Origin: Amycolatopsis circi
GTDB taxonomy: Bacteria > Actinomycetota > Actinomycetes > Mycobacteriales > Pseudonocardiaceae
NCBI RefSeq assembly: GCF_003385235.1
Contig: NZ_PQIA01000040.1
Location: 1 to 64,000 of the forward strand
Direction: 5' to 3'
Length of the DNA: 64,000 bases
Shown: positions 32,020 through 40,699 of the stretch, piece by piece
Position numbering within the stretch: the first letter of the stretch is position 1
Layout: each line of letters starts with the position of its first letter
Position numbers and translations under genes: made by a program
The notes under the pieces: model-generated
Seen by the model: the letters and a program-made list of their open reading frames with translations, nothing else
Database searches by the model: none
Told to the model about the DNA's origin: nothing

Positions 32020-32853
32020 CCAACCTCCTGGTTGTGTCAACCTCGCCGCGTCTAGTTCTTCGATGCCCTGTGCAGTCGTCGTTGAACGGCAGACGGTTAC
32101 AGAAGGTCGCGACCTCCGGCCGCCAGACCTGGGCAGCAAGATCAAGCCACGGTTTACCCCCCGGTTTAGATGCCATTCGACCACTGCTAACACCTTGGTT
32201 TGACTAATTGCGTCTGCGAACATCCCAACAGCAGAGTTGTGCGACTGCGGACAAGCAACGTTGCCCACCGCCGTCCAAAGATCGACCCGTTAAAGTCAAA
32301 ATCGTCCTGCTGCCGAACTTGGCTCTATGGGATCAAGGCGCGCCGCCGTTGGCGGCGCGCGTGTCACCTCGCGTACGGCGGGCTCCGCCCAATGGCGGAC
32401 GCGAGCCTGCCGCTCCGCTCCGGCCCGCGCCGCCGGGCGAGCCCGCCGCAGACATGGCAACGCAAGCGCGCCGCCAACGACGACGGAGATTCATCGAGCC
32501 ACCCGGCTCAGTCCCCCGACTTGCGCGGCCGACGCACAGTGGTCACCAAGGGTCCCTCGTTACTCAGCGTCTAACACCGGGTCGGCCGCATCAAGGCGGG
32601 AAAGCGTGCCTTGACACGACCGACCCGGCGCTAGAGGCAGCAGGGACGAGGGAGAAGGGGGCGAACAGGAACCCCACGAGGTCAGTTCCGCGGTCGGCCG
32701 CCGGAACAGGTGCAGGAAGGACCCGCCAGGCCGTCTCCAGGCCGTCAGACGTCGGCGAGTGTTGACCATGAACGACCGGCGACAACCGCTAACCAGCAGG
32801 TCAGAAGGGGTACAACTGGGCGGACCGCAGGTCAGCGCCGGGGCGTGACAGAC
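32020..32853. other. Right end of the AICE, no clear gene
   Basis: No convincing coding frame. It contains a perfect hairpin GCGCGCCGCC-GTT-GGCGGCGCGC (32338-32360) and a long inverted repeat with CCGGGTCGG / CCGACCCGG arms (32578-32628). There are paired CCAGGCCGTC units (32724-32747) and two copies of GCAGGTCAG near 32795 and 32827. It probably holds operon promoter elements, the attP arm and possibly the replication origin. A short minus-strand frame at 31994-32176 may be a decayed gene. Confidence 0.5.
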
Positions 32854-32868
32854 CTACGACGTGTGATC
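32854..32868 (+). other. Right attachment site (attR core) of the AICE
   Basis: CTACGACGTGTGATC repeats the glnA 3' end at 21156-21170 with one change. It encodes the tail codons YDV and a stop in the same phase. Everything to the right should be the chromosome that originally followed glnA. Confidence 0.75.
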
Positions 32869-32870
32869 TG

Positions 32871-32965
32871 GGAGGGGGTTTGACCAGGGTTTTTTCCTGG
32901 TCGGAGCCTCCTCCTGGCGCAGGACGGCGGTCGAGGGATTCCCTCGGCCGCCGTCCTGTTTTTTT
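32871..32965 (+). terminator. Displaced original glnA terminators
   Basis: Two hairpins: GACCAGG...CCTGGTC nested in GGAGG/CCTCC (32871-32911), then AGGACGGCGGTCGAGGG / CCCTCGGCCGCCGTCCT (32921-32957) followed by seven T. They start right after the attR copy of the glnA stop and point to glnA, 11.7 kb away, as the gene they once served. Confidence 0.7.
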
Positions 32966-33184
32966 GCGCACCTTCAGACGGCAAGAAGCCGTGCCGCTTT
33001 GAGCCCTTCGCGGTCAGGCCAGCCGCTCATCGTCGGAGACATCGATCTTGAAGCCTGTTCGCAAGAAGGCCTGGAAACCGGATGCTGGCGGCGACTTCAC
33101 CGACGTCCACCTCTGGCGAGGGTGGCTCAGGGCTCTTCCCTGCCTTGTGGACGATCACGGCCGCCCTTATCGCATCTCACGAGT

Positions 33185-34363
33185 TCACGTTCTCCGGACG
33201 AGTTCCGCGTCGCGAGCAGCGACGAAGGCGGCGACGCAGCGGTCAAGGTCGTCGCGGGAGTGTTCCGACGAGATTTGCACCCGGATGCGCGCTTCTCCCA
33301 TCGGCACCACCGGATAACTGAACGCGGTCACGTACACGCCGGATCGCCGCATTAGTTCGGCGACGCGGGCGGCATCACCCGCGTCGCCGAACATGATCGG
33401 CACGATGGGGCGTTCTCCGGGCAGGAGGTGGAAGCCTGACCGTTCCATGCGGGTGCGGAAGGTGGCGGTGTTGCGGTGGAGTGCGACGCGACGAGAGGGG
33501 TCCGCGGCCAGGTCTAGGGCAGCCAAGGCACCCGCGACGATGGCGGGCGGCAAGGCGTTGGAGAACAGGTAGGGCCGGGAGTGTTGCCGCAGCAGTTCCA
33601 CGATCTCGGCGTGACCGCTGACGTAGCCACCGGACGCGCCCCCGAGTGCTTTGCCGAGGGTGCCGGTGACGATGTCGACTCGGTCCTGTACGCCCAGCAG
33701 TTCGGGGGTTCCGGCACCGGTCGGGCCGAGGATTCCGACGGCGTGCGAGTCGTCGACCATGACCATCGCGTCGTAGCGGTCGGCTAGGTCGCAGATGTCT
33801 CGCAGTGGCGCGATGGAGCCGTCCATGGAGAAGACGCCGTCGGTCACGATCAGGCGGCGGCGAGCGGGGGTCGACAGTTGGGTTTCTAGCTCGGTCAGGG
33901 TGCGGTAGCGGTGGCGGCGTGCTTTCGAAAGGCGGATGCCGTCGATGATTGAGGCGTGGTTGAGGGTGTGGGAGAGCACCGCGTCTCGCTCGTCTAGCAG
34001 GGTGGCGAATACGCCGCCGTTCGCGTCGAAGCACGAGGAGTAGAGGATCGTCGCGTCGGTTCCCAGCAACGTGGACAGGCGCGATTCCAGGTCGGCGTGT
34101 TCGGTTTGAGTGCCGCAGATGAAGCGGACGCTTGCCATTCCGAAGCCCCGGGTTTCGAGGGCGTGTTTGGCGGCGTCGATGACCGCGGGGTGGTCGGCCA
34201 GGCCTAGGTAGTTGTTGGAGCAGAAGTTCAAGACCTCTCGTCCATCGACGACAAGCCGCGCCGATTGTGGCGAGGTGAGGCGGTGTTCGATCTTGTACAG
34301 GTCTGCGGCGCGGAGTTCGTCTAGTGCGGTGCGCAGTTCGGTTTGGACGGACGCATAAGTCAT
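33185..34363 (-). CDS. Alpha-oxoamine synthase (glycine C-acetyltransferase-like)
   Basis: PLP-dependent enzyme of 392 residues, fold type I, of the KBL/AONS/SPT group. The signature [14 protein letters not shown] is at the N-terminus, [16 protein letters not shown] around residue 210, and the Schiff-base lysine in [14 protein letters not shown] near 240. Length and identity pattern are close to glycine C-acetyltransferase, but no threonine dehydrogenase gene is nearby. Its ATG at 34363 overlaps the NmrA gene stop as ATGA, so it is part of a three-gene operon, and another acyl-CoA/amino acid pair is possible. Confidence 0.85.
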   Translation of the reverse strand: MTYASVQTELRTALDELRAADLYKIEHRLTSPQSARLVVDGREVLNFCSNNYLGLADHPAVIDAAKHALETRGFGMASVRFICGTQTEHADLESRLSTLLGTDATILYSSCFDANGGVFATLLDERDAVLSHTLNHASIIDGIRLSKARRHRYRTLTELETQLSTPARRRLIVTDGVFSMDGSIAPLRDICDLADRYDAMVMVDDSHAVGILGPTGAGTPELLGVQDRVDIVTGTLGKALGGASGGYVSGHAEIVELLRQHSRPYLFSNALPPAIVAGALAALDLAADPSRRVALHRNTATFRTRMERSGFHLLPGERPIVPIMFGDAGDAARVAELMRRSGVYVTAFSYPVVPMGEARIRVQISSEHSRDDLDRCVAAFVAARDAELVRRT

Positions 34364-35322
34364 GTTCGGGGCCTGAATTGCTGGACTTCGCGTCGGCTGC
34401 CGTCCCATCCGGTGTGGCGCAGCCAGTCTTCGAAGGTCATCAGGCCGGGATGGAGTCGCCGCAGCAGTGAGAGGTCGCGGTCGTGAGTGGCGACGTCGTG
34501 TTGCTGGAAGAAGCCGAACATTCCGGCGTAGTCGTGGCCGACGTCGGGGATGCTCGCGCGGAGGGCGTCGAGTGGCAGGTCTTCGTAGCGGGCGGGGGTT
34601 CCAGTCACGCGCTCGAAAGTCGCGGCGATTTCGGTGCCGGTGAGGCTGTCCGCAGAGACGGCTAGATCGCGTGCGCCCCAGGATTGCCAGTGTTCCAGCA
34701 TGTGCACCGCGAACCAGGCGATGTCGGCCAGGGCGATCATGGGGTATCGGCCGGAGCCCAGCGGGAGGGTGAATACCGCGGCCTGGTCACCCTCGGGAGA
34801 CAGGCGGGATTGCAGGTTTTCGAAGTACGGCGAGGTCACCAGGATCGAGACGTGCTCTGTGTACCAGCCGTCCCGCTGTTGACGCATCATTTCTTCTGAC
34901 CGGTGAAGCTGGATGTGTGCGGCGACTGCGGCTTTGGCTTCGTAGTGCGGCACGAGAACGCGTCCAGCGGTCAGCGTCGCGGGGCTGTCCAGCGATGACC
35001 ATACGAACCGGTCGACGCCGTGTTGTCTGGCTGTTTCGAGGATGTTCGTGCCCTGAGTGAACTCGGCGAGCGGGCTTTTGGCGGAGAAGAAGTCGGTGTT
35101 GCAGAAGACCCGGGATACGCCGTTCAGCGTGGAATCGATGCTTCGCGGGTCGCTTGCGTCGCCGCGGATCAGCCGTACGCGGTCGTGCGCTCGGGCTGCC
35201 GCACGTGGTGAATCCGGGCCGCGGGTGAGGACCGTGATTTCGTCGTCGGTGTCGGCGAGGAGCCGGGTGACGACTCGGCTGCCCATGGCTCCGGTGCCGC
35301 CGATGACGAGGGTGCGGGTCAT
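34360..35322 (-). CDS. NmrA-like NAD(P)-binding protein
   Basis: Atypical short-chain dehydrogenase of 320 residues with the N-terminal [11 protein letters not shown] dinucleotide motif and the NmrA/HSCARG layout ([48 protein letters not shown]). A catalytic tyrosine-lysine pair of classical SDRs is not obvious, as expected for regulators or redox sensors of this family. ATG 35322 overlaps the deacetylase stop as ATGA. Middle gene of the operon. Confidence 0.85.
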   Translation of the reverse strand: MTRTLVIGGTGAMGSRVVTRLLADTDDEITVLTRGPDSPRAAARAHDRVRLIRGDASDPRSIDSTLNGVSRVFCNTDFFSAKSPLAEFTQGTNILETARQHGVDRFVWSSLDSPATLTAGRVLVPHYEAKAAVAAHIQLHRSEEMMRQQRDGWYTEHVSILVTSPYFENLQSRLSPEGDQAAVFTLPLGSGRYPMIALADIAWFAVHMLEHWQSWGARDLAVSADSLTGTEIAATFERVTGTPARYEDLPLDALRASIPDVGHDYAGMFGFFQQHDVATHDRDLSLLRRLHPGLMTFEDWLRHTGWDGSRREVQQFRPRT

Positions 35323-36158
35323 GAGGCGGCCTTTTCGGTGTTGAGCACGTGCTCGGCTAGCTCGTGGTGAGTGGCGATCCAGACGTCGTCTCGGACGAGG
35401 GCGATCTGCTGGAGCAGCTGTTCGAATTGGTCGGCGAACAGCGGTCGTCCGCCGACGTGAGCGTGGACGGTCAGGTTGAGGATGCCTGGCGTCGGCTGGC
35501 GGAGGAGGTAGTCGAGGAAGTCTGCCTGGATGTCTCGGTACGCGCGCGGGCCTGCCATGACGCCGCGTACGTCGGTGAAGTCGCTGTGCATGAGGTACGC
35601 CAAGGGGCCGGCGGAGGTGGCCGCGACGTAGGGCAGGTCGCGGTCGCTGCGGTCCCCGGACCAGCGGTACCCGGACGCGGCGAGCAGAGCGGGCGTGTTC
35701 TGGGATTCGGTGGCTCGCGGGCTGAGCCAGCCGGTCGGCCTGGAACCGGTGAGCTGGCGCAGAATGTCGGTACAACGCCTGATGTTTTCCGCTTCGGCTT
35801 CGGCGCTGAGCTGTCCGGGGATGATGTCCTGAGCGTAGGAATGCGCCGCGATCTCGTGTCCGGCGGCGTGCGCGGCCAGCACGGGTTCGGGATGCCGTTC
35901 CGCGAGCAGGCCGCTGACGCCGAAGGTGGCCGGCATGTCGTGCCGGTCCAGGACCTCGAGCAGCCGCCAGACCCCGGTCGTAGCCCCGTATTCGGCCCAA
36001 GACATGCTGTGCCGGCACTCGACGCCGGGCAGCGGCCAGGCGGCGGCCATCGGCGCGTAGACCGGCCAGTGGCCGTCGGTCCACGACTCGAGCGCGACGC
36101 AGATCTTCACCGCGACCTTCTTGCCGTCCGGCCAGGCCTGAACAGCTCCCATGGGCAT
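35319..36158 (-). CDS. Polysaccharide deacetylase-like protein
   Basis: NodB-homology protein of 279 residues. The metal-binding HxxxH is visible as HEIAAHSYAQD, and HAHVGGRPLFADQFEQLL provides the late histidine. The first motif, normally TFDD, reads KICVALESW and lacks the catalytic aspartate, as in some PuuE/allantoinase-like relatives. It probably acts on a small cyclic amide or modified sugar. Start ATG 36158 or 36152. First gene of the operon and divergent from the LysR gene. Confidence 0.8.
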   Translation of the reverse strand: MPMGAVQAWPDGKKVAVKICVALESWTDGHWPVYAPMAAAWPLPGVECRHSMSWAEYGATTGVWRLLEVLDRHDMPATFGVSGLLAERHPEPVLAAHAAGHEIAAHSYAQDIIPGQLSAEAEAENIRRCTDILRQLTGSRPTGWLSPRATESQNTPALLAASGYRWSGDRSDRDLPYVAATSAGPLAYLMHSDFTDVRGVMAGPRAYRDIQADFLDYLLRQPTPGILNLTVHAHVGGRPLFADQFEQLLQQIALVRDDVWIATHHELAEHVLNTEKAAS

Positions 36159-36246
36159 TCTCCGCTTCTTCCCTCGGAATATCGTCACGGTAGCCGCGGG
36201 AGGGCGATTCATTTAGCCTCGTCGGCGGAAAGGATTTATCCACACG

Positions 36247-37167
36247 ATGCATAAGCCAGAAGTCACGCTCGATCGAATGCGCACGTTCGTCCGGGTCGCC
36301 GAAAGCGGCAGCTTTTCCGCTGTCGCACGGGATCTGGGCGTCGGGCAGTCCACCGTCACCCGGCACGTGGGCGACCTGGAAGAGGCGCTCGGGGTCTCGG
36401 TGTTCAGCCGCACCACCAGAAGCATTTCCCTGACGGACGAGGGTCGCCGTTTTTACGACCGTGCCACGGAGATCCTGCGGCTGGTCGAGCAGGCGCGCCA
36501 AGAGGTCGAGTCGGGTGCGTCCGGAAAAGTGCGGATCTCGTGCTCGGCGTTCTTCGGGGTCATGCATCTGAGCAGGCTGATCTTCGACTTCCAGGATCGC
36601 TATCCGGACATTCGCGTCGACTTCGTCCTCACCGATGAACGCTCCGACCTGATCCGCGACGGCGTGGATGTCGCCATCCAGATCGGGCCACAGCCGGACA
36701 GCGAACTGCGGCTGCGTCCGCTCGGGGTGGCGCATCAGATCTTGGTCGCGTCACCTGACTACCTCGCGCGGCGCGGGACGCCTGAATCGCCGGAAGATCT
36801 GTCTTCGCACGACGTGATTCGGCGGACGAGTGTCGCGAAGAGCCACGAGCTGACGCTGATCGACGAGCAGGGCATGGCGCACGTCGCGACTTTCACGCCT
36901 CGGCTTCGGGTCGATCATGGGTTGGCTGCGCGGGAGGCGCTTGTCGCTGGGCGCGGGATCTCGCCGGTGCCGCGGTGGCTTGTCGACGACCTTCTCCGGG
37001 ACGGGGTGCTGCGGGCGGTGCTGCCTGGGTACGGCTGTGCGCCGTTGCCGTTGAATCTGCTCGTCGTGCCTGAACGGGCCGAGCTGACGCGGGTTCGGCT
37101 TTTGCGGGACTTTCTGGCGGAGGAGATCATCCGGGTTCCGGGAGTGGGACCGCTGCTTCGGCAGTGA
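36247..37167 (+). CDS. LysR-family transcriptional regulator
   Basis: LysR-type regulator of 306 residues. The N-terminal winged HTH is clear (SGSFSAVARDLGVGQSTVTR, then EEALGVSVFSRTTRSISLT), followed by the periplasmic-binding-like effector domain (VRISCSAFFGVMHLSRLIF, DVAIQIGPQPDSELRLRPLG). It is divergent from the deacetylase/NmrA/oxoamine synthase operon, with about 90 bp between starts, and so is its probable regulator. The effector is unknown. Confidence 0.92.
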   Translation: MHKPEVTLDRMRTFVRVAESGSFSAVARDLGVGQSTVTRHVGDLEEALGVSVFSRTTRSISLTDEGRRFYDRATEILRLVEQARQEVESGASGKVRISCSAFFGVMHLSRLIFDFQDRYPDIRVDFVLTDERSDLIRDGVDVAIQIGPQPDSELRLRPLGVAHQILVASPDYLARRGTPESPEDLSSHDVIRRTSVAKSHELTLIDEQGMAHVATFTPRLRVDHGLAAREALVAGRGISPVPRWLVDDLLRDGVLRAVLPGYGCAPLPLNLLVVPERAELTRVRLLRDFLAEEIIRVPGVGPLLRQ

Positions 37168-37172
37168 GCGGG

Positions 37173-37886
37173 TCAGCCTGACGGCTTGTCCGCCCGAATG
37201 ATTGCCGAGTACAGCTTGTTCCCGACCTCGTGAGTACGCCGGATGTCGACGTTCACGAGGCCCGCGGAGTGAAGCAAGGCCCGGTAGTCGTCGGCCGTGA
37301 GTGCCCCGCCGAGACATTCCTCGTCAGCTGCAGCTCGCTCCGCGTCGGTCAAGGTTTCCCCGGCGAGGAGGTCAGTCACCCCGAGACGGCCTCCGGGACG
37401 CAGAACGCGCGCGATCCCCGCGAAAACAGCCGGTTTGTCCGGCGACAGGGCGATGACGCAGTTGGAGATCACGACATCCACAGCGTTGTCCGGCAAGGGA
37501 ATGACTTCGATCGTCCCCTTGACGAACTCGACATTCCCGAGCCCCGCCTGTGCGGCGTGCCGGCGGGCGAGGGCGAGCATTTCGTCGGTCATGTCGAGAC
37601 CGATGGCGCGGCCTTCCGGCCCGACGCGACGGGCGGAAAGCAGCACGTCCAGGCCGCCGCCGGAACCGAGGTCGAGGACAGTTTCGCCGGGCCGCAGGCC
37701 GGCGACCGCGAGTGGGTTTCCGCAGCCCAGGCTGGTGGCTGCGACCGTTTCGGGGACGCTTTCTTCTGTGTAGTGCACCGCGCCGAGTCGTTCGGATCCG
37801 GACAGCAGGCCGGTGGCTTCGCCTGCCAACGCTCGTCGTGCGGCATTGGCGTAGCGGTCACGGACCGCGTCCTGGTCTGATGTCAT
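37173..37886 (-). CDS. arsM: Arsenite methyltransferase
   Basis: SAM-dependent methyltransferase of 237 residues with motif [15 protein letters not shown] and the ArsM-typical cysteines at [15 protein letters not shown] and DEECLGG, which bind As(III). It converts arsenite to methylated and volatile forms. ATG 37886 overlaps the stop of the ArsR gene as ATGA. It belongs to the arsenic island at 37173-40578. Confidence 0.92.
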   Translation of the reverse strand: MTSDQDAVRDRYANAARRALAGEATGLLSGSERLGAVHYTEESVPETVAATSLGCGNPLAVAGLRPGETVLDLGSGGGLDVLLSARRVGPEGRAIGLDMTDEMLALARRHAAQAGLGNVEFVKGTIEVIPLPDNAVDVVISNCVIALSPDKPAVFAGIARVLRPGGRLGVTDLLAGETLTDAERAAADEECLGGALTADDYRALLHSAGLVNVDIRRTHEVGNKLYSAIIRADKPSG

Positions 37887-38215
37887 CTCGGGACCTCGCA
37901 GGCAATGTCGGCGAAGGGGACGGCCGCCCTGCCCATGACGACGTCGGCCGCGCTGGGGAAGCAAGACAAACAGTGCTTGTTGACCTGGTACAACCGGGCC
38001 GTGCCGTGCGGTTGCACCAGGACGAACCTGGCCTCGGTCAGGATCTTCAAATGCGCCGAGACAGTCGATTGGCTCACGCTCACGTGCTCGACGATCTCGC
38101 CGACCGGCAGCGGACGACCCGAGGAGGCGATCAGGTGCAGGATCTGGACACGCGTCGGATCCGCGAGCGCGCGGAACCATCCGGCATAGGTCTCCGCGAC
38201 AGCACGGTCCAGCAC
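37883..38215 (-). CDS. arsR: ArsR-family arsenic repressor (first copy)
   Basis: Winged-helix metalloregulator of about 110 residues (WFRALADPTRVQILHLI, then SVSQSTVSAHLKILTEARFV as recognition helix). Cysteines near the end (CLSCFP and IACEVPR) fit an As(III) site. GTG 38215 has AAGGAGG with 5 bases spacing, while the upstream ATG 38230 has none and lies inside a palindromic operator, so the GTG is preferred. It is coupled to arsM by a 4-base overlap. Confidence 0.88.
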   Translation of the reverse strand: MLDRAVAETYAGWFRALADPTRVQILHLIASSGRPLPVGEIVEHVSVSQSTVSAHLKILTEARFVLVQPHGTARLYQVNKHCLSCFPSAADVVMGRAAVPFADIACEVPR

Positions 38216-38226
38216 ATCAACCTCCT

Positions 38227-38253
38227 TCATCGTCCATCGACGATAGACGATGA
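38227..38253. promoter_or_regulatory. Palindromic ArsR operator
   Basis: TCATCGTC and GACGATGA form perfect arms around an 11-base centre that itself contains ATCG/CGAT. It lies just upstream of arsR-arsM and fits an ArsR-family dimer site. Confidence 0.75.
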
Positions 38254-38258
38254 AGGGG

Positions 38259-38657
38259 TCAGCTGACCAGCTCGGCGAGCAGAGCCCGGACCCTCCGGTC
38301 GATCTCGTCGCGGACAGGGCGGACCTGGTCGACCGGAAGGCCCGCCGGGTCATCGAGCTTCCAGTCGAGGTAGCGCTTGCCGGGGAACACGGGGCAGGCG
38401 TCGCCGCAGCCCATGGTGATCACGACGTCGGCGGCGCGGACCGCTTCGGTGGTCAAGGATTTGGGGAACTCGCGGGTCAGGTCGATGCCGAGTTCGGCCA
38501 TGACCGCGACGACCGCCGGGTTGAGCGTGTCGGCTGGCGCGGATCCGGCAGAGCGGACGACGACCCTGCCGCGCGCGTGATGACGCAACAGTCCTGCCGC
38601 CATCTGTGAGCGTCCGGCGTTGTGGACGCAGACGAAGAGCACTTCTGGGATGGTCAT
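38259..38657 (-). CDS. arsC: Arsenate reductase, LMW-PTP type
   Basis: Arsenate reductase of 132 residues of the low-molecular-weight phosphatase fold, with the P-loop VCVHNAGRSQMA and partner cysteines in GCGDACPVFPG. It reduces As(V) to As(III) using a thiol cofactor, likely mycothiol or thioredoxin. ATG 38657 overlaps the acr3 stop as ATGA. A short gap and an operator separate it from the next arsR. Confidence 0.92.
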   Translation of the reverse strand: MTIPEVLFVCVHNAGRSQMAAGLLRHHARGRVVVRSAGSAPADTLNPAVVAVMAELGIDLTREFPKSLTTEAVRAADVVITMGCGDACPVFPGKRYLDWKLDDPAGLPVDQVRPVRDEIDRRVRALLAELVS

Positions 38658-39724
38658 GGCGAAATCTCCGCGGGTACGGCGGCGAACCGGCGTCGAAGCG
38701 CGAGAGACACATAGACCAGCGCGACAAGAACCGGGACTTCGATGAGCGGCCCGACGACTCCGGCGAGGGCTTGTCCGCTCGCAGCCCCGAAAGTGGCGAT
38801 CGCGACGGCGATGGCGAGTTCGAAGTTGTTGCCCGCCGCGGTGAATGCCAGCGTCGTGGTTCGTTCGTACGACAGGCCGACCGCTTTGCCGACCGCGTAA
38901 GAGCCCGCCCACATGAGTCCGAAGTAGACCAGCAACGGCAGGGCGATCCGGGCGACGTCGAGCGGGCGGCTGGTGATCTGGCCGCCCTGCAGCGCGAACA
39001 GGACCACGATGGTGAACAGCAGCCCGTACAACGCGACCGGCCCGATCTTCGGCAGGAACCGGGATTCGTACCAGGCACGCCCCTTCGCGCGCTCCCCCAG
39101 CCGGCGGGACAGGTACCCGGCTAGCAGCGGGAGGCCCAGGAACACCAGCACGCTCTTGGCGATCTGCCACGCGGAAACGCTCAGACCGGCTTGCGGGAGA
39201 CCGAGCCAGCCGGGCAGCACGGCGAGGTAGAACCAGCCCAGGACGCCGAACATGACGACCTGGAACACCGAGTTCAGCGCGACCAGCACGGCCGCGGCCT
39301 CCCGGTCGCCGCAGGCCAGGTCGTTCCAGATGACCACCATCGCGATGCACCGGGCGAGGCCGACGATGATCAGCCCGGTGCGGTACTCCGGCAGGTCGGG
39401 CAGCAGGAGCCAGGCCAGCGCGAACATCAGCGCCGGGCCGATCAGCCAGTTCAGCACCAGCGACGGCCACAGCAGCCGCCGGTCGGCCGTCACGCCGCCC
39501 AGCCGGTCGTAGCGGACTTTCGCCAGCACCGGGTACATCATCACGAGCAGTCCGAGCGCGATCGGCAACGAGATGCCATCGACCCGCACCGCGTCCAGTG
39601 CCCCGCCGAGGCCGGGAATCCAACGGCCGGCGAGCAATCCGAGCACCATCGCGACGGCGATCCACACCGGCAGGAAACGATCCAAAGTGGACAGTTTGCC
39701 GACCACGCCGGCTTCCGCCGTCAT
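38654..39724 (-). CDS. acr3: Arsenite efflux permease, ACR3 family
   Basis: Membrane transporter of 356 residues with about 10 hydrophobic segments. The conserved cysteine region of ACR3 is visible as GLARCIAMVVIWNDLA, and TAAGNNFELAIAVAIA is the second family signature. It exports As(OH)3. Start ATG 39724 overlaps the upstream arsR stop as ATGA. Confidence 0.93.
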   Translation of the reverse strand: MTAEAGVVGKLSTLDRFLPVWIAVAMVLGLLAGRWIPGLGGALDAVRVDGISLPIALGLLVMMYPVLAKVRYDRLGGVTADRRLLWPSLVLNWLIGPALMFALAWLLLPDLPEYRTGLIIVGLARCIAMVVIWNDLACGDREAAAVLVALNSVFQVVMFGVLGWFYLAVLPGWLGLPQAGLSVSAWQIAKSVLVFLGLPLLAGYLSRRLGERAKGRAWYESRFLPKIGPVALYGLLFTIVVLFALQGGQITSRPLDVARIALPLLVYFGLMWAGSYAVGKAVGLSYERTTTLAFTAAGNNFELAIAVAIATFGAASGQALAGVVGPLIEVPVLVALVYVSLALRRRFAAVPAEISP

Positions 39725-40083
39725 GCCGGCGCCTCCGCGCCGCCCGGGACCAGCACGGCCGAGAGCCGGGCCAGGACTTCGGGGTGGACGCGGTAGTAGA
39801 CCCAGGTGCCGCGCCGCTCCCCGGTGATCAGACCGGATTCGCGCAGCACCTTCAGGTGATGGGAAATCGTCGGGCCGGTCAGGTCGAACGCGTCGGTCAA
39901 GTCGCACACGCACGCTTCCCCGCCGGCATGGGACGCGATCAGCGACAGCAGTCGCAGCCGCACCGGGTCGGACATCGCCTTGAACAGCTTCGACAGCTCC
40001 GCGGCCTGGTCGGCCGTCAGCGGTTCGCGCGCCAGCGGGGTACAGCACGCGTCCAGCGCGACCAGCGGCAGTTGCTTCGACAT
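39721..40083 (-). CDS. arsR: ArsR-family repressor (second copy)
   Basis: Regulator of 120 residues. N-terminal cysteine pair (DACCTPLA), then the HTH with the classical ECVCDL-type motif seen as EACVCDLTDAF and GPTISHHLKVLRESGL. These are the hallmarks of the ArsR group that uses both cysteine sites. It heads the arsR-acr3-arsC operon and is divergent from arsI across an operator of its own. Confidence 0.92.
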   Translation of the reverse strand: MSKQLPLVALDACCTPLAREPLTADQAAELSKLFKAMSDPVRLRLLSLIASHAGGEACVCDLTDAFDLTGPTISHHLKVLRESGLITGERRGTWVYYRVHPEVLARLSAVLVPGGAEAPA

Positions 40084-40085
40084 AC

Positions 40086-40113
40086 GTCTATCTTGACAGA
40101 CCTCTAGATAGAC
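40086..40113. promoter_or_regulatory. Palindromic ArsR operator (arsR/arsI intergenic)
   Basis: Arms GTCTATCT and AGATAGAC around 12 bases, overlapping a plus-strand -35-like TTGACA at 40093. It lies in the 80 bp between two divergent starts, so it could control both arsR-acr3-arsC and arsI. Confidence 0.75.
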
Positions 40114-40164
40114 AGCAATCTAGGTTCCATTCTGTTTCGACAGTCATCTATTCAAGGAGGACGG

Positions 40165-40578
40165 ATGTCCCGAGTTCAGCTCGCACTGCGCGTCGGCGAC
40201 CTGGCGGGGTCGATCGACTTCTACTCGAAGCTGTTCGGCACCGAGCCGGCCAAACTCCGGCCCGGCTACGCCAACTTCGCCGTCGCCGAACCCACGCTCA
40301 AGCTCGTGCTCCTGGAAGGCGAGCCCGGTCAGGACACCGTGCTGGACCACCTCGGCGTCGAGGTCGAATCGACGGAGGACGTCAACGCGGCCAGCAAGCG
40401 CCTCACCGGGGAGGGCTTGGAAACCCTGACCGAGGACAACACGACCTGCTGCTACGCCGTGCAGGACAAGGTGTGGGTGCACGGTCCGGGGCAGGAGCCT
40501 TGGGAGGTTTACACCGTCAAGGCCGACTCGCCGACCTTCGACAGTGCCGCACCGAATCCCGAAAGCTGCTGCCCCTGA
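40165..40578 (+). CDS. arsI: ArsI/CadI family glyoxalase-fold metalloenzyme
   Basis: Vicinal-oxygen-chelate protein of 137 residues (VQLALRVGDLAGSIDFYSKLFG start, NFAVAEPTLKLVLLE, and QEPWEVYTVKAD). The pair of cysteines in NTTCCYAV and the C-terminal ESCCP match the ArsI/CadI family. ArsI cleaves C-As bonds of methylated arsenite. AAGGAGG stands before ATG 40165. Divergent from arsR, in the same island as arsM. Confidence 0.88.
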   Translation: MSRVQLALRVGDLAGSIDFYSKLFGTEPAKLRPGYANFAVAEPTLKLVLLEGEPGQDTVLDHLGVEVESTEDVNAASKRLTGEGLETLTEDNTTCCYAVQDKVWVHGPGQEPWEVYTVKADSPTFDSAAPNPESCCP

Positions 40579-40699
40579 ACGAAGATCGGCCGCCGGACAA
40601 AACGTCCTTGCCGGTCCTTCGCGGGCCTAGCGCGACGACCACGTCCAAGCCCCTACGCTGGTCGCGTGCCCGCGTTGAACCGGCAAGGACTCTGACACC

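Larger units (their letters stand above)
21156..32868. mobile_element. Actinomycete integrative and conjugative element (AICE), about 11.7 kb
   Basis: All AICE modules are present: tyrosine integrase, Xis, RepSA-like initiator, FtsK/TraB-like translocase and Pra-like activator. Modules are arranged as two convergent/divergent blocks. Ends are defined by 15-bp direct repeats in the 3' end of glnA (21156-21170 and 32854-32868, one mismatch). Just inside each end is a 24-bp direct repeat of paired CCAGGCCGTC units (21212-21235 and 32724-32747), probably integrase arm sites. The cargo at 30507-32013 is markedly less GC-rich than the surrounding genome. Confidence 0.85.

Noticed and set aside
31994..32176. 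Short minus-strand ORF (MASKPGGKPWLDLAAQVW start) upstream of the NTase gene
   Set aside because: It overlaps the NTase start and may be a frameshifted small gene, but nothing supports expression. Kept as a note only.
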